Source: Heterodera schachtii (taxonomy: Eukaryota > Nematoda > Chromadorea > Rhabditida > Heteroderidae). Taken from it: 64,000 bases of DNA. This document shows, piece after piece, positions 12,495 to 22,888 of the stretch. The position numbers were made by a program, and so were the translations under genes. Position 1 is the first letter of the stretch; each line of letters starts with the position of its first letter. The DNA lies in assembly GCA_023374025.1 (NCBI GenBank), contig SIJG01000015.1, positions 1,964,697 through 2,028,696 on the forward strand. Reading direction: 5' to 3'. The notes under the pieces were generated by a model that saw only the letters and a program-made list of their open reading frames with translations, searched no databases and had not been told where the DNA came from.

Positions 12495-14408
12495 TTAAAA
12501 TGTTGTTTTGTTCGTATGACCTTGTTGCAAAGCAGTGGGATCAATTCCAGCGGTGGGCGAATAGTCCGTGTCTGCTCTTATGTCCTGCCCTGGGTATATC
12601 GGATTCGTTGCTGAATTTGCTCCCGGATAAGTTGTTTGTCCGGCATATGTCGGGTATGTTGGATTTTGTCCAGAATTACTTGGTGGATACAGTCCCGAAT
12701 TTGCCGGATAAGATGATGATTGTGACGGTCCAGGATAGGACGGGTATTGTTGACCAGGGTATGACGGATACTGTTGCCCAGGGTAGGTTGGATAGGTCGG
12801 AGATTGTCCTGGATAGGACGGGTACTGTTGACCAGGGTAGGATGGATACTGTTGTCCTGGATAGGACGGGTACTGTTGACCAGGGTAGGATGGATACTGT
12901 TGTCCTGGATACGAGTACTGTTGCCCAGGGTAGGTTGGATACTGTTGTCCAGGATATGTTGGAGACTGTGGATATTGCTGTCCAGGGGAGGTTGGATATT
13001 GTTGCCCTGGATACGTTGGATTTTGTTGCCCTGGATATGATGGGTATGGTTGCCCTGGATATGATGGGTATTGTTGTCCTGGGTATGTTGGATACTGTTG
13101 TCCTGGATATGCTGGATATTGTTGCCCTGGATATGTTGCATACTGTTGTCCAGGATATGTTGGAGACTGTGGATATTGCTGTCCAGGAGAGGTTGCATAC
13201 TGTTGCCCTGGATATGATGGGTATTGTTGTCCTGGGTATGTTGGATACTGTTGTCCTGGATATGCTGGATATTGTTGCCCTGGATATGTTGCATACTGTT
13301 GTCCAGGATATGTTGGAGACTGTGGATATTGCTGTCCAGGAGAGGTTGCATACTGTTGCCCTGGATATGTTGGATACTGTTGCCCTGGATATGTTGGATA
13401 CTGTTGCCCTGGATATGATGGGTACTGTTGCCCTGGATATGTTGGATACTGTTGTCCTGGGGATGATGGATATTGCTGTCCTGGATATGATGTGTACTGT
13501 TGCCCTGGATACGTTGGGTACTGTTGCCCCGGATATGTCGGGTACTGTTGTCCTGGGTATGTTGGTTGTTGTCCCGGATTTTCCGGATATGTTGGAATGT
13601 TCGGGTTTTTCTCGCCTTTTTTAAATGAATTATTTTCATAATTAAATTGTTGTCTTACAGCAGTCTCCCTTCACACATTCTTCGGACAAATCGGCACAAA
13701 AGAATTTTATGCCGCTGCATTCTTAATAAAAGGAAATGGCATCTTTTTCTCGAGATTTGCCATTATTTTAATTGTTTTTAAGTACTTTAATTGTTTTATT
13801 TTGATTAATTTTCGCCCACTTCCGTTTTTGTAGGAATATATCGGGCACCAATCCGTTTCCATTCGTCCCGTCTTTGGGTTTTGTTTTGTCGTCTTTTTCT
13901 TTGCTTTGCTGTCAATTTGGCCTGCATTTGTTTAATTACTATTATTTTCTTTCATTTTCAAATGTTATTTTACAGCATGTTTCCCCGTAAAAGCACTGCT
14001 CCTTTCTGTCCACACAAATGCCCATCCTTCTGCAATTTCCGTCTTTTTTCCACCCATCCGGGCATTTCTGTTGCTGCTGCGGGTTAGTTGGGTTGTCATC
14101 TGGATCGGGATACTGTGGATAAGCTGGCGGATACTGTGGGAACAGTGTGGGAATGGACGCTGTCGGATTATAATTGGTCGTCGGATATGCCGAATTTGGC
14201 GGATAATCTGCAAGAGTTTGCTCCTATTTGTTGTACAAATGAATGCCATTCGAAACTGACAGTTTGTCGGATACGCTGCTCCTGCTCCGCCGTATTGTCC
14301 TGCTTGGTAAGGCTGCGGCTGATAGGCATTCGCCGGATTTGACAAATATTGGCACGCGATGCCGGACAAAAGCCAGCAAAACGACAAACCATACACGAGC
14401 CAGGCCAT
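12495..14408 (-). CDS. Secreted Cys-module protein, paralogue 2, with long 8-residue tandem repeat
   Basis: Five exons, all phase-checked (14408-14261, 14207-13974, 13921-13820, 13721-13659, 13615-12495), give 555 residues. Signal peptide MAWLVYGLSFCWLLSGIACQ is followed by a Tyr/Pro/Asn-rich linker and module 1 (KCPDGW..GNCRRMGICVDRK..C..ETCC). Then come TTKQNPKTG, module 2 (C-SGIKFFC..EECVKGDCC) and a final exon of about 300 residues dominated by QQYPTYPG repeats, with inserted variants such as ATSPGQQYPQSP. Exon 3 is 102 nt, the same as its counterpart in paralogue 1, and TTKQNPKTG is shared. Introns are phase 1, three of them within the second Cys codon of a CC pair. The repeat exon is also open in two other frames, which can mislead gene finders. 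The stop codon abuts a dispersed repeat. Function is unknown; an extracellular, repeat-variable protein is the reasonable reading. Confidence 0.78.
12700..13600 (-). repeat. 24-bp coding tandem repeat (8-residue unit QQYPTYPG)
   Basis: About 900 bp consist of head-to-tail 24-nt units encoding Q-Q-Y-P-[TS]-Y-P-G. A higher-order block with ATSPGQQYPQSPTYPG appears near 12,950-13,000, 13,140-13,200 and 13,300-13,350, indicating duplication of multi-unit blocks. Units differ mainly at silent positions and in Thr/Ser/Ala at one site. Arrays like this commonly change copy number by slippage or unequal exchange. Confidence 0.85.
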
Positions 14409-15476
14409 ATTCTTTTTTTGTATGGCCAACCGATGGGCGAAATTGGCCAAAATTTGTCAATTTCAATTTTGCTTTTTCATTGCATCATTCAATTCTCTAT
14501 TCCATTAGTTTTTTGTTTGTTTAAATGTTCATATTAACAAAATGTTTGGTCAAAATTGGCATTTTCACTAATGCCTTTTGAAGCGGACTGCTGTGCACAC
14601 AGAAACGGCATTTAAATAAATTTAATCATCGGAATAATTAAAGGTGTGAAATTATTCATTGAGTGGGGAGGGGGAGAAATGAATTGAGAAATTCCATAAC
14701 GAAATCCCTAAGCTGTAATACACATACCAATGTATATCTGTGTGTGTATTGCAGTTTTTTTAAACTTTGCGTTGGTACCGTTTGGCATTTTGGTCGCAGC
14801 ACAGTAACCCGTTTGTACAGTTGAGATGGGAATAACATGAACAGTTTCTTTCACAGCATTAGGCAATCTTTGGGAGGATTTTATTTGTGCCAACTAATGA
14901 CAGACGGAAAACCATATGGTAGGGGGTAATTATGTAAATTCGGAGAGAGAAATCGCCCAATGGCTTACGGTCGATAAAACCTTAACAGAGAGTCAAGAAG
15001 ATCATTGAGGGAGCAAGAAGAAGGTTCGGGAAAATGCAAATTTCTAGATGAATAAATATTGTGTTCAATTAATTATCACAAAACAAAAGGTAACACTGAA
15101 GCCCAAATAAATATTCACAAAAAATTCTTGCAAATCTTTTTTCAAAATTTTTTTACAGTAATGAGGAGGCCCGCCGGCGGTGCGACAGAAGATGCTCGAA
15201 AGATTTTAGAACGAATTTGTCAAGAAAAGTTTTGACTCTCGAAACTCCTCGCCTCACCATCAGTCTCCGAATTCTCTTCAAAAGTTACAAATTTAATAAA
15301 AGAAAATAATTTTATATTTAATGAAAATTTTTGTCATAAAATTGAGGCTTTGATATGCTGAAATGCGTTTTTCGGGGGGCGGAGGGTCCAATGACGGATT
15401 TCGAATGGGTTTTGTTTTGCGTGTAGTCCTTATCAAAATGGAGAACATAAGGACAAATAGAGAAAAGCATTTTGTA
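14409..15476. other. Intergenic, no gene seen
   Basis: AT-rich sequence upstream of the secreted Cys-module gene, so it should hold its promoter; no clear promoter motif was recognised. The word GCCCGCCGGCGGTGCGACAG near 15,170 belongs to the dispersed hairpin-core repeat described elsewhere. The reading frames here look like chance. Confidence 0.5.
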
Positions 15477-16099
15477 CAGGGCTCGCAGATGAACATTTTC
15501 AAAGCCTCATTTGGCAAGCAAAAAGCCTCATTTTCACAAAATTTATTCAAAACACGTTTAAGATATTCAATGTTATTTTTTTGATTGTCCAAGATCAATT
15601 TGAGCAATTTTTGTTAGAAATAAGCATTTTGTGCAATTCTTAGCATGGAAAATTGAAGTTGATTTTTTTGCGGCGCTTTTTCCGGAAAACTTTTGATGAA
15701 CAAGGGGGGCCGGCGGTGCCAATAGGCGCCGACGAGGGAAAATTTGGGAATTTTGACCATATTTTTAGCAGATTTTCATTAAAAAATTCTTAATTTTGTG
15801 TATTTTCGGAAAAAAAATTGGAAATTTTCTGTTTTTTATGAAAATGTAGCAAATTTTTTGGAAAATTTGGGTGAGATTTTCGTTTTGATGCTTTGCTCTA
15901 TTAAAAACCCAAATTACTAAATAATTGCCAAATTATGCCACTTATCACAATCTGACGATTTTCCCCAAAAGCCTCAAAAACCCTCAAAGTTTCTCAAGAA
16001 GCCACAAAAATCCTCAAATCATCATTTCAAAAAAAAAATCCTCATTGACCTATCAAAAAACCACAAAATGAGGATAAATCCTCAGATCTGCGAGCACTG
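15477..16099. mobile_element. hAT-like MITE carrying a hairpin-core copy
   Basis: Left end CAGGGCTCGCAGATGA (15,477) matches the inverse of the right end AGATCTGCGAGCACTG (16,099). Flanking octamers ATTTTGTA and ATTTTATA differ at one base, consistent with an 8-bp target duplication as in hAT elements. The interior contains 'aagcctcaaaaa/ccctcaaa' repeats and, at 15,709-15,736, the GC-rich hairpin core. A fragment of the right half recurs inverted at about 17,945-18,020. No transposase frame was seen. Confidence 0.7.
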
Positions 16100-16720
16100 A
16101 TTTTATACCTTGTAATTTAATTGATCAATTTTTTAAATTCTCTTTGTTTTTGATCAATTGATAAGCATTTATATTGGCGATATTATTAATTGTACAGCAT
16201 TACTATTGTACAGTGTTTGTTTGTTCTCCGTGCACCATCACCCAGGCCGAGTCAGCTTATAAAGCAAGGGCGGGTTTTCAAGGACATGCTAATGCCAAGG
16301 ACATTCTTGCTGCCATGGATATTCGTGGACAGTGAATATGCTTTCTTTCCTGCCCTGTTTTATATCGTTGTTAGCTACTGAAGAGAAAATGAAAAAGTTT
16401 CACAAAAAGCAATAGTACGGTGCTGAGGGTCAATTACTCATATCCATCAAAAAGGATATTACTCAAAAACATAGAAAATTTTGACATATTTAGCACTAAG
16501 TGTTCTTTATTAATGTGGCAAAATTAAAAAAAAATTTCGTTAACTTTCAGGAAATTTGGCCAGAATAACCACAAAAAATCTTGTTTTCGAACTTTTTCTG
16601 AAAGTTAACAAAATTTGTTGGAATTAACACCAATAATTCAAAGTACAAAATATTGGAAGCTTATTCAAAATTAGAGATGGTTCTTTCTTTAAAAATATAC
16701 TAGATAAAGTCTAAAAAAAC

Positions 16721-17583
16721 TAGAGTGCAGCGGGACCGGGAATTTTGGGCAAAACCGGGACCGGGACTTGCCGGGACCTGAGAAGCCGGGACCGGGACCT
16801 CGATTTTTCTTCGGGACCGGGAACCGGGACCAACCGGGAATTTTTAAAAATTCAAAAATTTTTGAAAAATTTCAAAAATTTTTGAAAAATTCAAATTTTA
16901 ATTTTGTTTCAACTGAATACAAAATTAAATTATTTTTTATTTAATAAAATCCAAAAGTTAAAGCTAAATTAAATTAAAGAAAATTTTCAAATCAAACTTT
17001 CTTCAATCATTTCAAGCAATTAATCATTTGGGCTAAATGGTCGAATATTATTTGAAATTTAGATTTACTTATCACACCACTTTTTTCGGCGCGCTTTTTC
17101 CAGAAAACTTTTGGGGAAAAAGGTGGTCCGGCGGTGCCGATAGGCGCCGCCGGGGGAAATTTTGAAAATTTGAGTGAGAATTTGTTAACAGATTTTCAAC
17201 AAAAATGGCTTCTTTTTTGGGATTATTAGGCTCAATTTGTGCGGATTTTCATTTAAAAAATGATAAAATATATATCAAGGGATTGAACCCGGGGCAAGAA
17301 GAAGGGAAAGTCAAGGAGACTAGCCACTAAGCCATTTGCACAATTGTCAGTGTCTCTTATAAAGAATGTATTAATATATTTTTAAAATTTTTCCCTTTTT
17401 AACTCCAATTTTCATCACTAATTTTTCACTCAGCCCCCCATTCTTACCAGTGCTTGTTTTTCCCGGTTGCCATACCGGGACCGGGACCGGCACCTGAGCT
17501 TTTCAAAACCCGGGACCGGGACCGGGACCTCGGATGACCGGGAATTCCCGGCCCGGTCCCGGTCCCGGTCCCGCTGCACTCTA
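16721..17583. mobile_element. hAT-like MITE with exact 8-bp target duplication
   Basis: The left end TAGAGTGCAGCGGGACCGGG and the right end CCCGGTCCCGCTGCACTCTA are inverted copies. The flanks AAAAAAAC (16,713-16,720 and 17,584-17,591) are identical, though of low complexity. Both ends also carry several ACCGGG/CCCGGT words forming subterminal repeats. Inside lie a minus-strand tRNA-like A/B-box pair and the hairpin core, suggesting nested insertion. No transposase coding sequence was seen. Confidence 0.75.
17127..17345 (-). repeat. SINE-like unit: tRNA-like head plus conserved GC hairpin, copy 2
   Basis: Reading the minus strand, an A-box-like TGGCTTAGTGGC (17,334-17,323) is followed 32 nt on by a B-box-like GGGTTCAATCC (17,290-17,280). 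About 125 nt later comes the core GGCGCCTATCGGCACCGCCGG (17,127-17,155). The core can fold as CCGGCGGTGCC / GGCGCCGCCGG around a four-base loop. A similar AAAATCTGTTAACAAATT segment precedes the core here and in copy 1, so the copies share more than base composition. Confidence 0.55.
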
Positions 17584-17591
17584 AAAAAAAC

Positions 17592-18541
17592 TGAATTGGA
17601 ATTAATTTTATTAGTAATCGTTTTTATCAAAAATAAGTCTAAACTTTTTGCAATTGCATTTCCGTTTTTCACCTTACTTTTTGACCCTAATTTATGATGC
17701 TTATGATTATTCATTTTTTTATAATCCGACAATTTTTTCCTTTATAAAATATTAGCATAAATATAATAAAATATTTCTCGCAAAAACAAAATATTAATTA
17801 ATTAATTGGTCAACAACAAAACACAGCAGGGGTAATCTTTGATGCATTAACATTAGGCTCAATGAGTTCTATTTTTTGGCACCTCAAAGTGATGAGTATC
17901 GCGAAGCGGAAGTATTTAATAACAGAATTCGTACATTTGATGAATAGTCCTCATTTTGTGGGGGGCTTTTTGATAGGTCAATGAGGTTTTTGGAAATAAG
18001 GGGTTTATGATTTTTGGAATTTTCGAGATTTTTGTGATTTTTTGCCCCGAAATCATTTTACAATAGAGAGACCTCTGCTGATATAACAACATCTGTTTAA
18101 TTTTTTTGAGATTTTTCCTTTGTCTATCGGTAATTGGTAAATTTGTCGGTTTTATTTATTTTTTTCAATTTTAACGAGTTGACTTTCGTTGTGCCTACCA
18201 TTAATTTGCCATTAAAATTGATTTAATTACATTTAATTTTGAATTTGAATTATTTTGTTTATTTGTTTTCCCCTCTATCCATTCAATTCACTCACTTTTC
18301 TTTTCGTCCTTTCACAATTATTTTTCATCACTCAAAAGAAAGACCAAATTAATTCTTTCGTTAATTGTGTAAAATAAAAATAATCCATCGGCGAAAGACA
18401 AATATTTGATAAGGAAATGAAAAAGTCATTCATTCATTCAAACATTCCATTTCACTTCGTACAATTTAATTGTATTTTATTCTGAATTTTATAAAACAAA
18501 TATTTTTTAGTATTTTTTTTTAAAAAAAATTTAAATTTGAA
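17592..18541. other. Intergenic, upstream region of the monooxygenase gene
   Basis: AT-rich DNA without a supported gene. It holds an inverted fragment (about 17,945-18,020) of the MITE at 15,477-16,099 (CCTCATTTTGTGG, TTGATAGGTCAATGAGG). The last few hundred bases should include the promoter of the flavin monooxygenase gene; no specific element could be named. Confidence 0.45.
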
Positions 18542-21225
18542 ATGACCAAAAAACGCTGTGCCATTGTGGGAGCAGCAGTAAGTGGGCTGCCATCAGCTCG
18601 GTAAAACCTTTGAATATTTAAAATAAAAATAAAATAAATAAAAATAATTATTCAAAAAAGGTGGGCATTGGCTTATGACTTTGAGCCGGTGATTTTTGAA
18701 CGTCTTGACAAAATTGGAGGCCTTTGGCGCTATAAGCCTGAGCAATTCAACCCAGAATGTAAGCATACTAAATAAAAAAGCTTAAATAAATTTATTAAAA
18801 AAACAGCAACAAATCTTTTAAGTGGCGAGTGTAATGAAATCGACCGTAATTGACACGTCAAAGGAAATGAATGCGTATTCGGACTTCCCGCCGCCCGAAC
18901 ACTTCGCCAATTATATGCATAATGTACCTAATTATTAGTTTATTATAGAGCTATGTAATTTTGAGTGTATTTGGACAAAAACCGGGTCCGGGTATTGACC
19001 GATATTGAAAAGCCGGGTTCGGGTCCGGGTCTTGAAAAAGCCGGGTATCCGCATCGGGTACCCGGACCCGTGTAACCCTAATTTTTGAGGCATATGCCTA
19101 ATACGCACTAAAAATGAGATTTGTTTTGAAGCTTCTATTATTAACTTTTTATGTCTTTTTTGGCGTTATGTGCCTTTACTGGTCCTTTGTGGGATTTGCA
19201 GAAAATTCTTCAATAAAAATTAAGTTAAAATGAAAAAGGCACCCCCTTTAATTATTTAAAATCCCAATTAAAAAAAATCTAATTATTTTGTTTTTTATTA
19301 AAATATTTGTCAAAGAAGTGTTAGTTTTTGCAAATCTCTTTCCTTTACTAAGACACAAATGCTCGCTTATTTGGAGCTCTACACCGAACATCATGGGCTT
19401 TACCAATATATACGGTAGGCACAATAATAATACGGTAGACACTTACCAGTCCCAATTGAATAAGCAATTTAATTAGATAGTAATTTAGGGTCAAATATTG
19501 TTATTTCCTTTGTATATCCCTCAATGTTTCAATGTTTGGCAATTATTCCCCCACAGTTTCCACAATACCGTTCTCGCCATACGCCGGGCGGCCGATTATT
19601 CCCGAAATGGGCGTTGGAATGTGAAATGGCGCGATGAGAACGGAACAGAGAGGGAGGAGGAGTTCGAGGCGGTCATTTTGGCACAAGGGCACCATGCCAA
19701 GCCAAAGATTGTCAAATTTGAGGGCCAAGACAAATTCGAAGGAGACATTATTCACTCCCATGACTACAAAAATAGCAAGGAATATGAGGTGTGAGAATGG
19801 CACGGAGAGAATGATGGCATTTTAAGAAGTTCATACGAATAATTTTTTTGAAAATAGGACAAAGTGAACGTTGTCGTCGGGGCGGGTAATTCGGCGATGG
19901 ATTTGGCCGTGGAATTGGGCCGAGTTGGCAAAAAGTGTTATTTGTCCACTCGTCGGGGCGCATGGATTGGCAAAAGAGTTGGCGAAGGCGGAATCCCAGG
20001 TTAAATGGACAAAAAAAACAAAAAAAAAAAAACATTTACATGCCGCAGAGGACTGTCTGTTCAACACACGATTCAAAGTTTGTGTGCTCAACCGCATTTT
20101 GCCCCAGGCCTTCACTAATTGGCTGTTCATCCGCCAGTGCCAAAAGCGCTTTGACCATGCAAAATATGGCATTATGCCAAGCCATGGATTCTTCAGGTCT
20201 TGCGGGGTCACACAATCTCGAAAAATTGAATCAAATAAAAAGGCTTTCGAATTTTATCACTTCAGCCAACATTTGACCGTCAGTGATGATTTGCCATGCC
20301 GAATTATCACAGGTTCGGTGCAAGTCAAGCCGGACATTCGCGAGTTCACCTCCCATGGCATTGTGTGGGCGGACGGCACTGTCACCGATGGCATTGACAA
20401 AATTGTGATGGCCACCGGCTATCTGTTCAACTTTGACCTGGTGGAGAACGGACAATTGATCCCGGTAAAAGACAACACAGCTTGGCTCTACAAGAACATG
20501 TTGGCACCGCAATTGGCCGATTGGAACACTTTGGCCATTGTCGGACTCGCACAGGCACTTTCTCCAATGGCAATGAACCGCTTGGATTTCCAAGTTCCTA
20601 TTATTAGCCTTCCGGTGCCATTCATCCCGTTGCCGAAATGCAAGCGCGACTGTTCTTTGCCGCTTTGTGCGGCGATGCCAAATTACCAACGCGTGAAGGC
20701 ATGGAGCACGACATTGACAGGGCACAAGCCGAATTGGCAAAAGCATTTGTGAAAAGCACTCGACACACCATCGAAGTGGGGGAGGGTGGTGCCGTTCGCT
20801 GTTTATTAAACTACACAGGTCAATTACATTTTGTTCATGGACGAGTTGGCCGAGCTGATCGGTTGTAAGCCGAATCCCGTGGACTTTGCCTTTTCAAAGC
20901 CCCGTCTCGCCCATGCCCTTCTCTTTGGCCCAAACGTGTCCTATGTGTACCGATTGCGCGGCCCAAAAGCATGGGACGGTGCTGAGGAAGTGGGTTGAAT
21001 ACAGTACCAAACACCCACCTCGTTACAGTACCAGTTCCAGCAGCGTAATTCTGCACTTTTTTTTCTCAGGCAATTCTTGACATCCCACGACGCATGGACT
21101 TGTGTTTATCGGGAAGAAAAGTGAAGGAAGCGCCGACAACGGAATGGGCCGAAATTCGTTCCGTTTTGGCACTGATTGTCGCCATAATGGTGATCGGAGT
21201 GTATTTGCTGAGAGCACTCATTTAA
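18542..21225 (+). CDS. Flavin-containing monooxygenase (FMO)
   Basis: Eleven phase-checked exons (18542-18600, 18661-18758, 18823-18923, 19353-19414, 19557-19788, 19858-19999, 20049-20196, 20266-20554, 20608-20775, 20819-20989, 21070-21225) give 541 residues, normal for the family. FMOs oxygenate soft nucleophiles (N, S) using FAD, NADPH and O2 at the ER membrane. Visible motifs: an N-terminal FAD site VGAAVSGL (usual GxGxxG has Gly, here Ala, at its second position), GGLWRY, VMKSTVIDTSKEM, the FMO signature FEGDIIHSHDYK, NADPH site VVGAGNSAMD, ATGY, and a C-terminal hydrophobic anchor. Intron 8 (20555-20607) starts GC and ends AG; using it restores the expected GLAQ-PSGAIHPVAEMQAR order exactly. 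Intron 3 is long because it contains a CCGGGT-rich repeat ending near 19,080. Substrate is unknown. Confidence 0.92.
18958..19082. repeat. CCGGGT-rich dispersed repeat inside the FMO intron
   Basis: The segment carries ACCGGGTCCGGGTATTGACC, AAAGCCGGGTTCGGGTCCGGGT and ends GGACCCGTGTAACCCTA. Its reverse complement begins TAGGGTTACACGGGTCCGGGTA, matching the left end at 11,091 (TAGGGTTAGACGAGCCAGGGTA). It explains the unusually long third intron of the monooxygenase gene. Confidence 0.6.
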
Positions 21226-21583
21226 TGCACAATTCACAACAATTCATTCATTCGGCCCACCGTTCGAACTGTCAATCACTCCTTTTTCATTGCACATTTA
21301 CTATTTGGGATAACAATGATAAAATTCATAATTTAACAGTATTTCAAGTCGCATTTTTTAAGACTGAAAAGATGAGGAATTGAAAATTTAGCAAAAAAAA
21401 CAAAACAACTACAATTAGTGTTAATTTGTTTTTTTTGCATTTTGCATTTTGTCTCTGAAATATAATGCAAAACAATAAGGATAGCATAAATTTAATGATT
21501 CAAATGCAAGAAGTGAATTAAGTTATTTGTTCCGTGTTGCGACTTTTGCGCCGCGGGCATTAGCTCCGTTTATTGTGCAATAA

Positions 21584-22058
21584 CGGTGCTAGGTCGAACC
21601 TAAAAAAGTATCAGTTATAATAAAAATAATTAACTTTAAATATTATAAAGTGATTTATTTTTTAAGTTTCCACCTAGCTAATACTTTCTCATAAAAATTG
21701 ATATTAATGTTCGAATTGAAATACGAGAAAAAAAAATACGTAAACATAATGCTAAAATTCTGCAAAAAATGCTAAAACATTTTTTTAATATTGACGGCAT
21801 GAAATTTGATGAGAAAAAGCTGCAGAGGAACGGCATGAAATTTAAGGAAATAAAAATATTCGGAAAAGCGTGGGGAAAATAAATTGTTTATTACTAGGGA
21901 TTGAATTTATATGTAAGAAAAATTGCAAAATATGTATGTTAAAATTTTATGAAACATGCACACAAAATAAGAATTTCATAGGATATAAATCACTTTATAA
22001 TATTTAAAGTTAATTATTTTTATTATAACTGATACTTTTTTAGGTTCGTCTCAGCACG
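21584..22058. mobile_element. MITE with ~70-bp terminal inverted repeats
   Basis: The left arm from CGGTGCTAGGTCGAACCT through AAAAAAGTATCAGTTATAAT and on to about 21,655 is repeated inverted and nearly perfectly from about 21,985 to AGGTTCGTCTCAGCACG at 22,058. The 330-bp interior is A/T-rich with a duplicated GGCATGAAATTT phrase and no transposase frame. A left-end-like phrase (CGGTGCTAAGTCG) recurs at about 30,343. The target duplication is unclear. Confidence 0.72.
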
Positions 22059-22888
22059 TGAAATAACAAACAAAACAAAAGCTAATCAAAGGAACGAAAA
22101 AAGAAAAAAGGAATCACAAAGATAGACATCTATTTTTTGTTTTTGTAAATGCGTACATCAGCAGCAACGGCAAATCCGATGCCAAGGAAAACAAAGATAA
22201 TGAAGATTATAATAATAATAAGCCAAATTCATGCACTTACAAATTATCTTGGCATGAAAGGCTACGAAGAATGGATTTAATTTTCAAATTAAAATATATG
22301 AGTTTGATTTAAATAAAATTTTTTATATTATTTTAAAATCTTATTTTGAAATGAATGGCGCAAATGGATTTTATGGGACGGCGCAAATGTCGCGGCGCAA
22401 ATGTCGGTATTGTATTGTTCCATTTAGTTTTCTTTGAATAAAGCACGCTTTTTAATTTAACTCCCCTTCTTTCGAGTTCCTAATATTTTATTTTTATTTA
22501 ATTATATTTTTACATCCTAGAAATTTTATACTAAATTAATGAATTAGCAATGAGTTTAATTATTTCTCTTGTACAAATGGCATACATATTATAACCGGTG
22601 CATTATTGACGTTTACCGTAGGATTTGCAAACATTTTTTCCGATAAATTTTAATTGGCTTCATTTGCACGTGATTATTACCCATTTTTGAATTCATTTTT
22701 TAACCATAAAGACTAAACTATAAAATTGGATTTTTAGTAAGATTTGTTTGAACAGTTATAAAAAGTTGGGAAATTTATTACTAGCTTAATTAGCTTAATT
22801 AAGGTAGCCAAAATTGTGTATTTAAAGCAAATTTCTTATGGCTTAAAATAAGAAATTCATTCTCCATAAATTTGCCATTAATTTTTAA
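22059..22888. other. Intergenic, upstream region of the trehalase gene
   Basis: AT-rich DNA without a supported coding exon. It should include the trehalase promoter; no recognisable regulatory motif was found. Confidence 0.45.

Noticed and set aside
12700..13600. CRISPR-like repeat array
   Set aside because: Units are contiguous, have no unique spacers, and lie in an exon of a eukaryotic gene.
12500..13639. Long open frames on both strands in the repeat exon (Asp/Leu/Val-rich on +, His/Ile/Gln-rich on -)
   Set aside because: They are shadow frames of the 24-bp repeat. The true minus-strand frame gives QQYPTYPG, continues in phase from the signal-peptide exons and ends at 12,495.
12495..14408. 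Identification as a HYP-type cyst nematode effector
   Set aside because: Repeat motif and Cys core do not match what I recall of HYP proteins; only the general idea of a variable repeat is shared.
17275..17345. Functional tRNA gene on the minus strand
   Set aside because: A and B boxes are present, but acceptor and anticodon stems do not pair convincingly and it lies inside a MITE.
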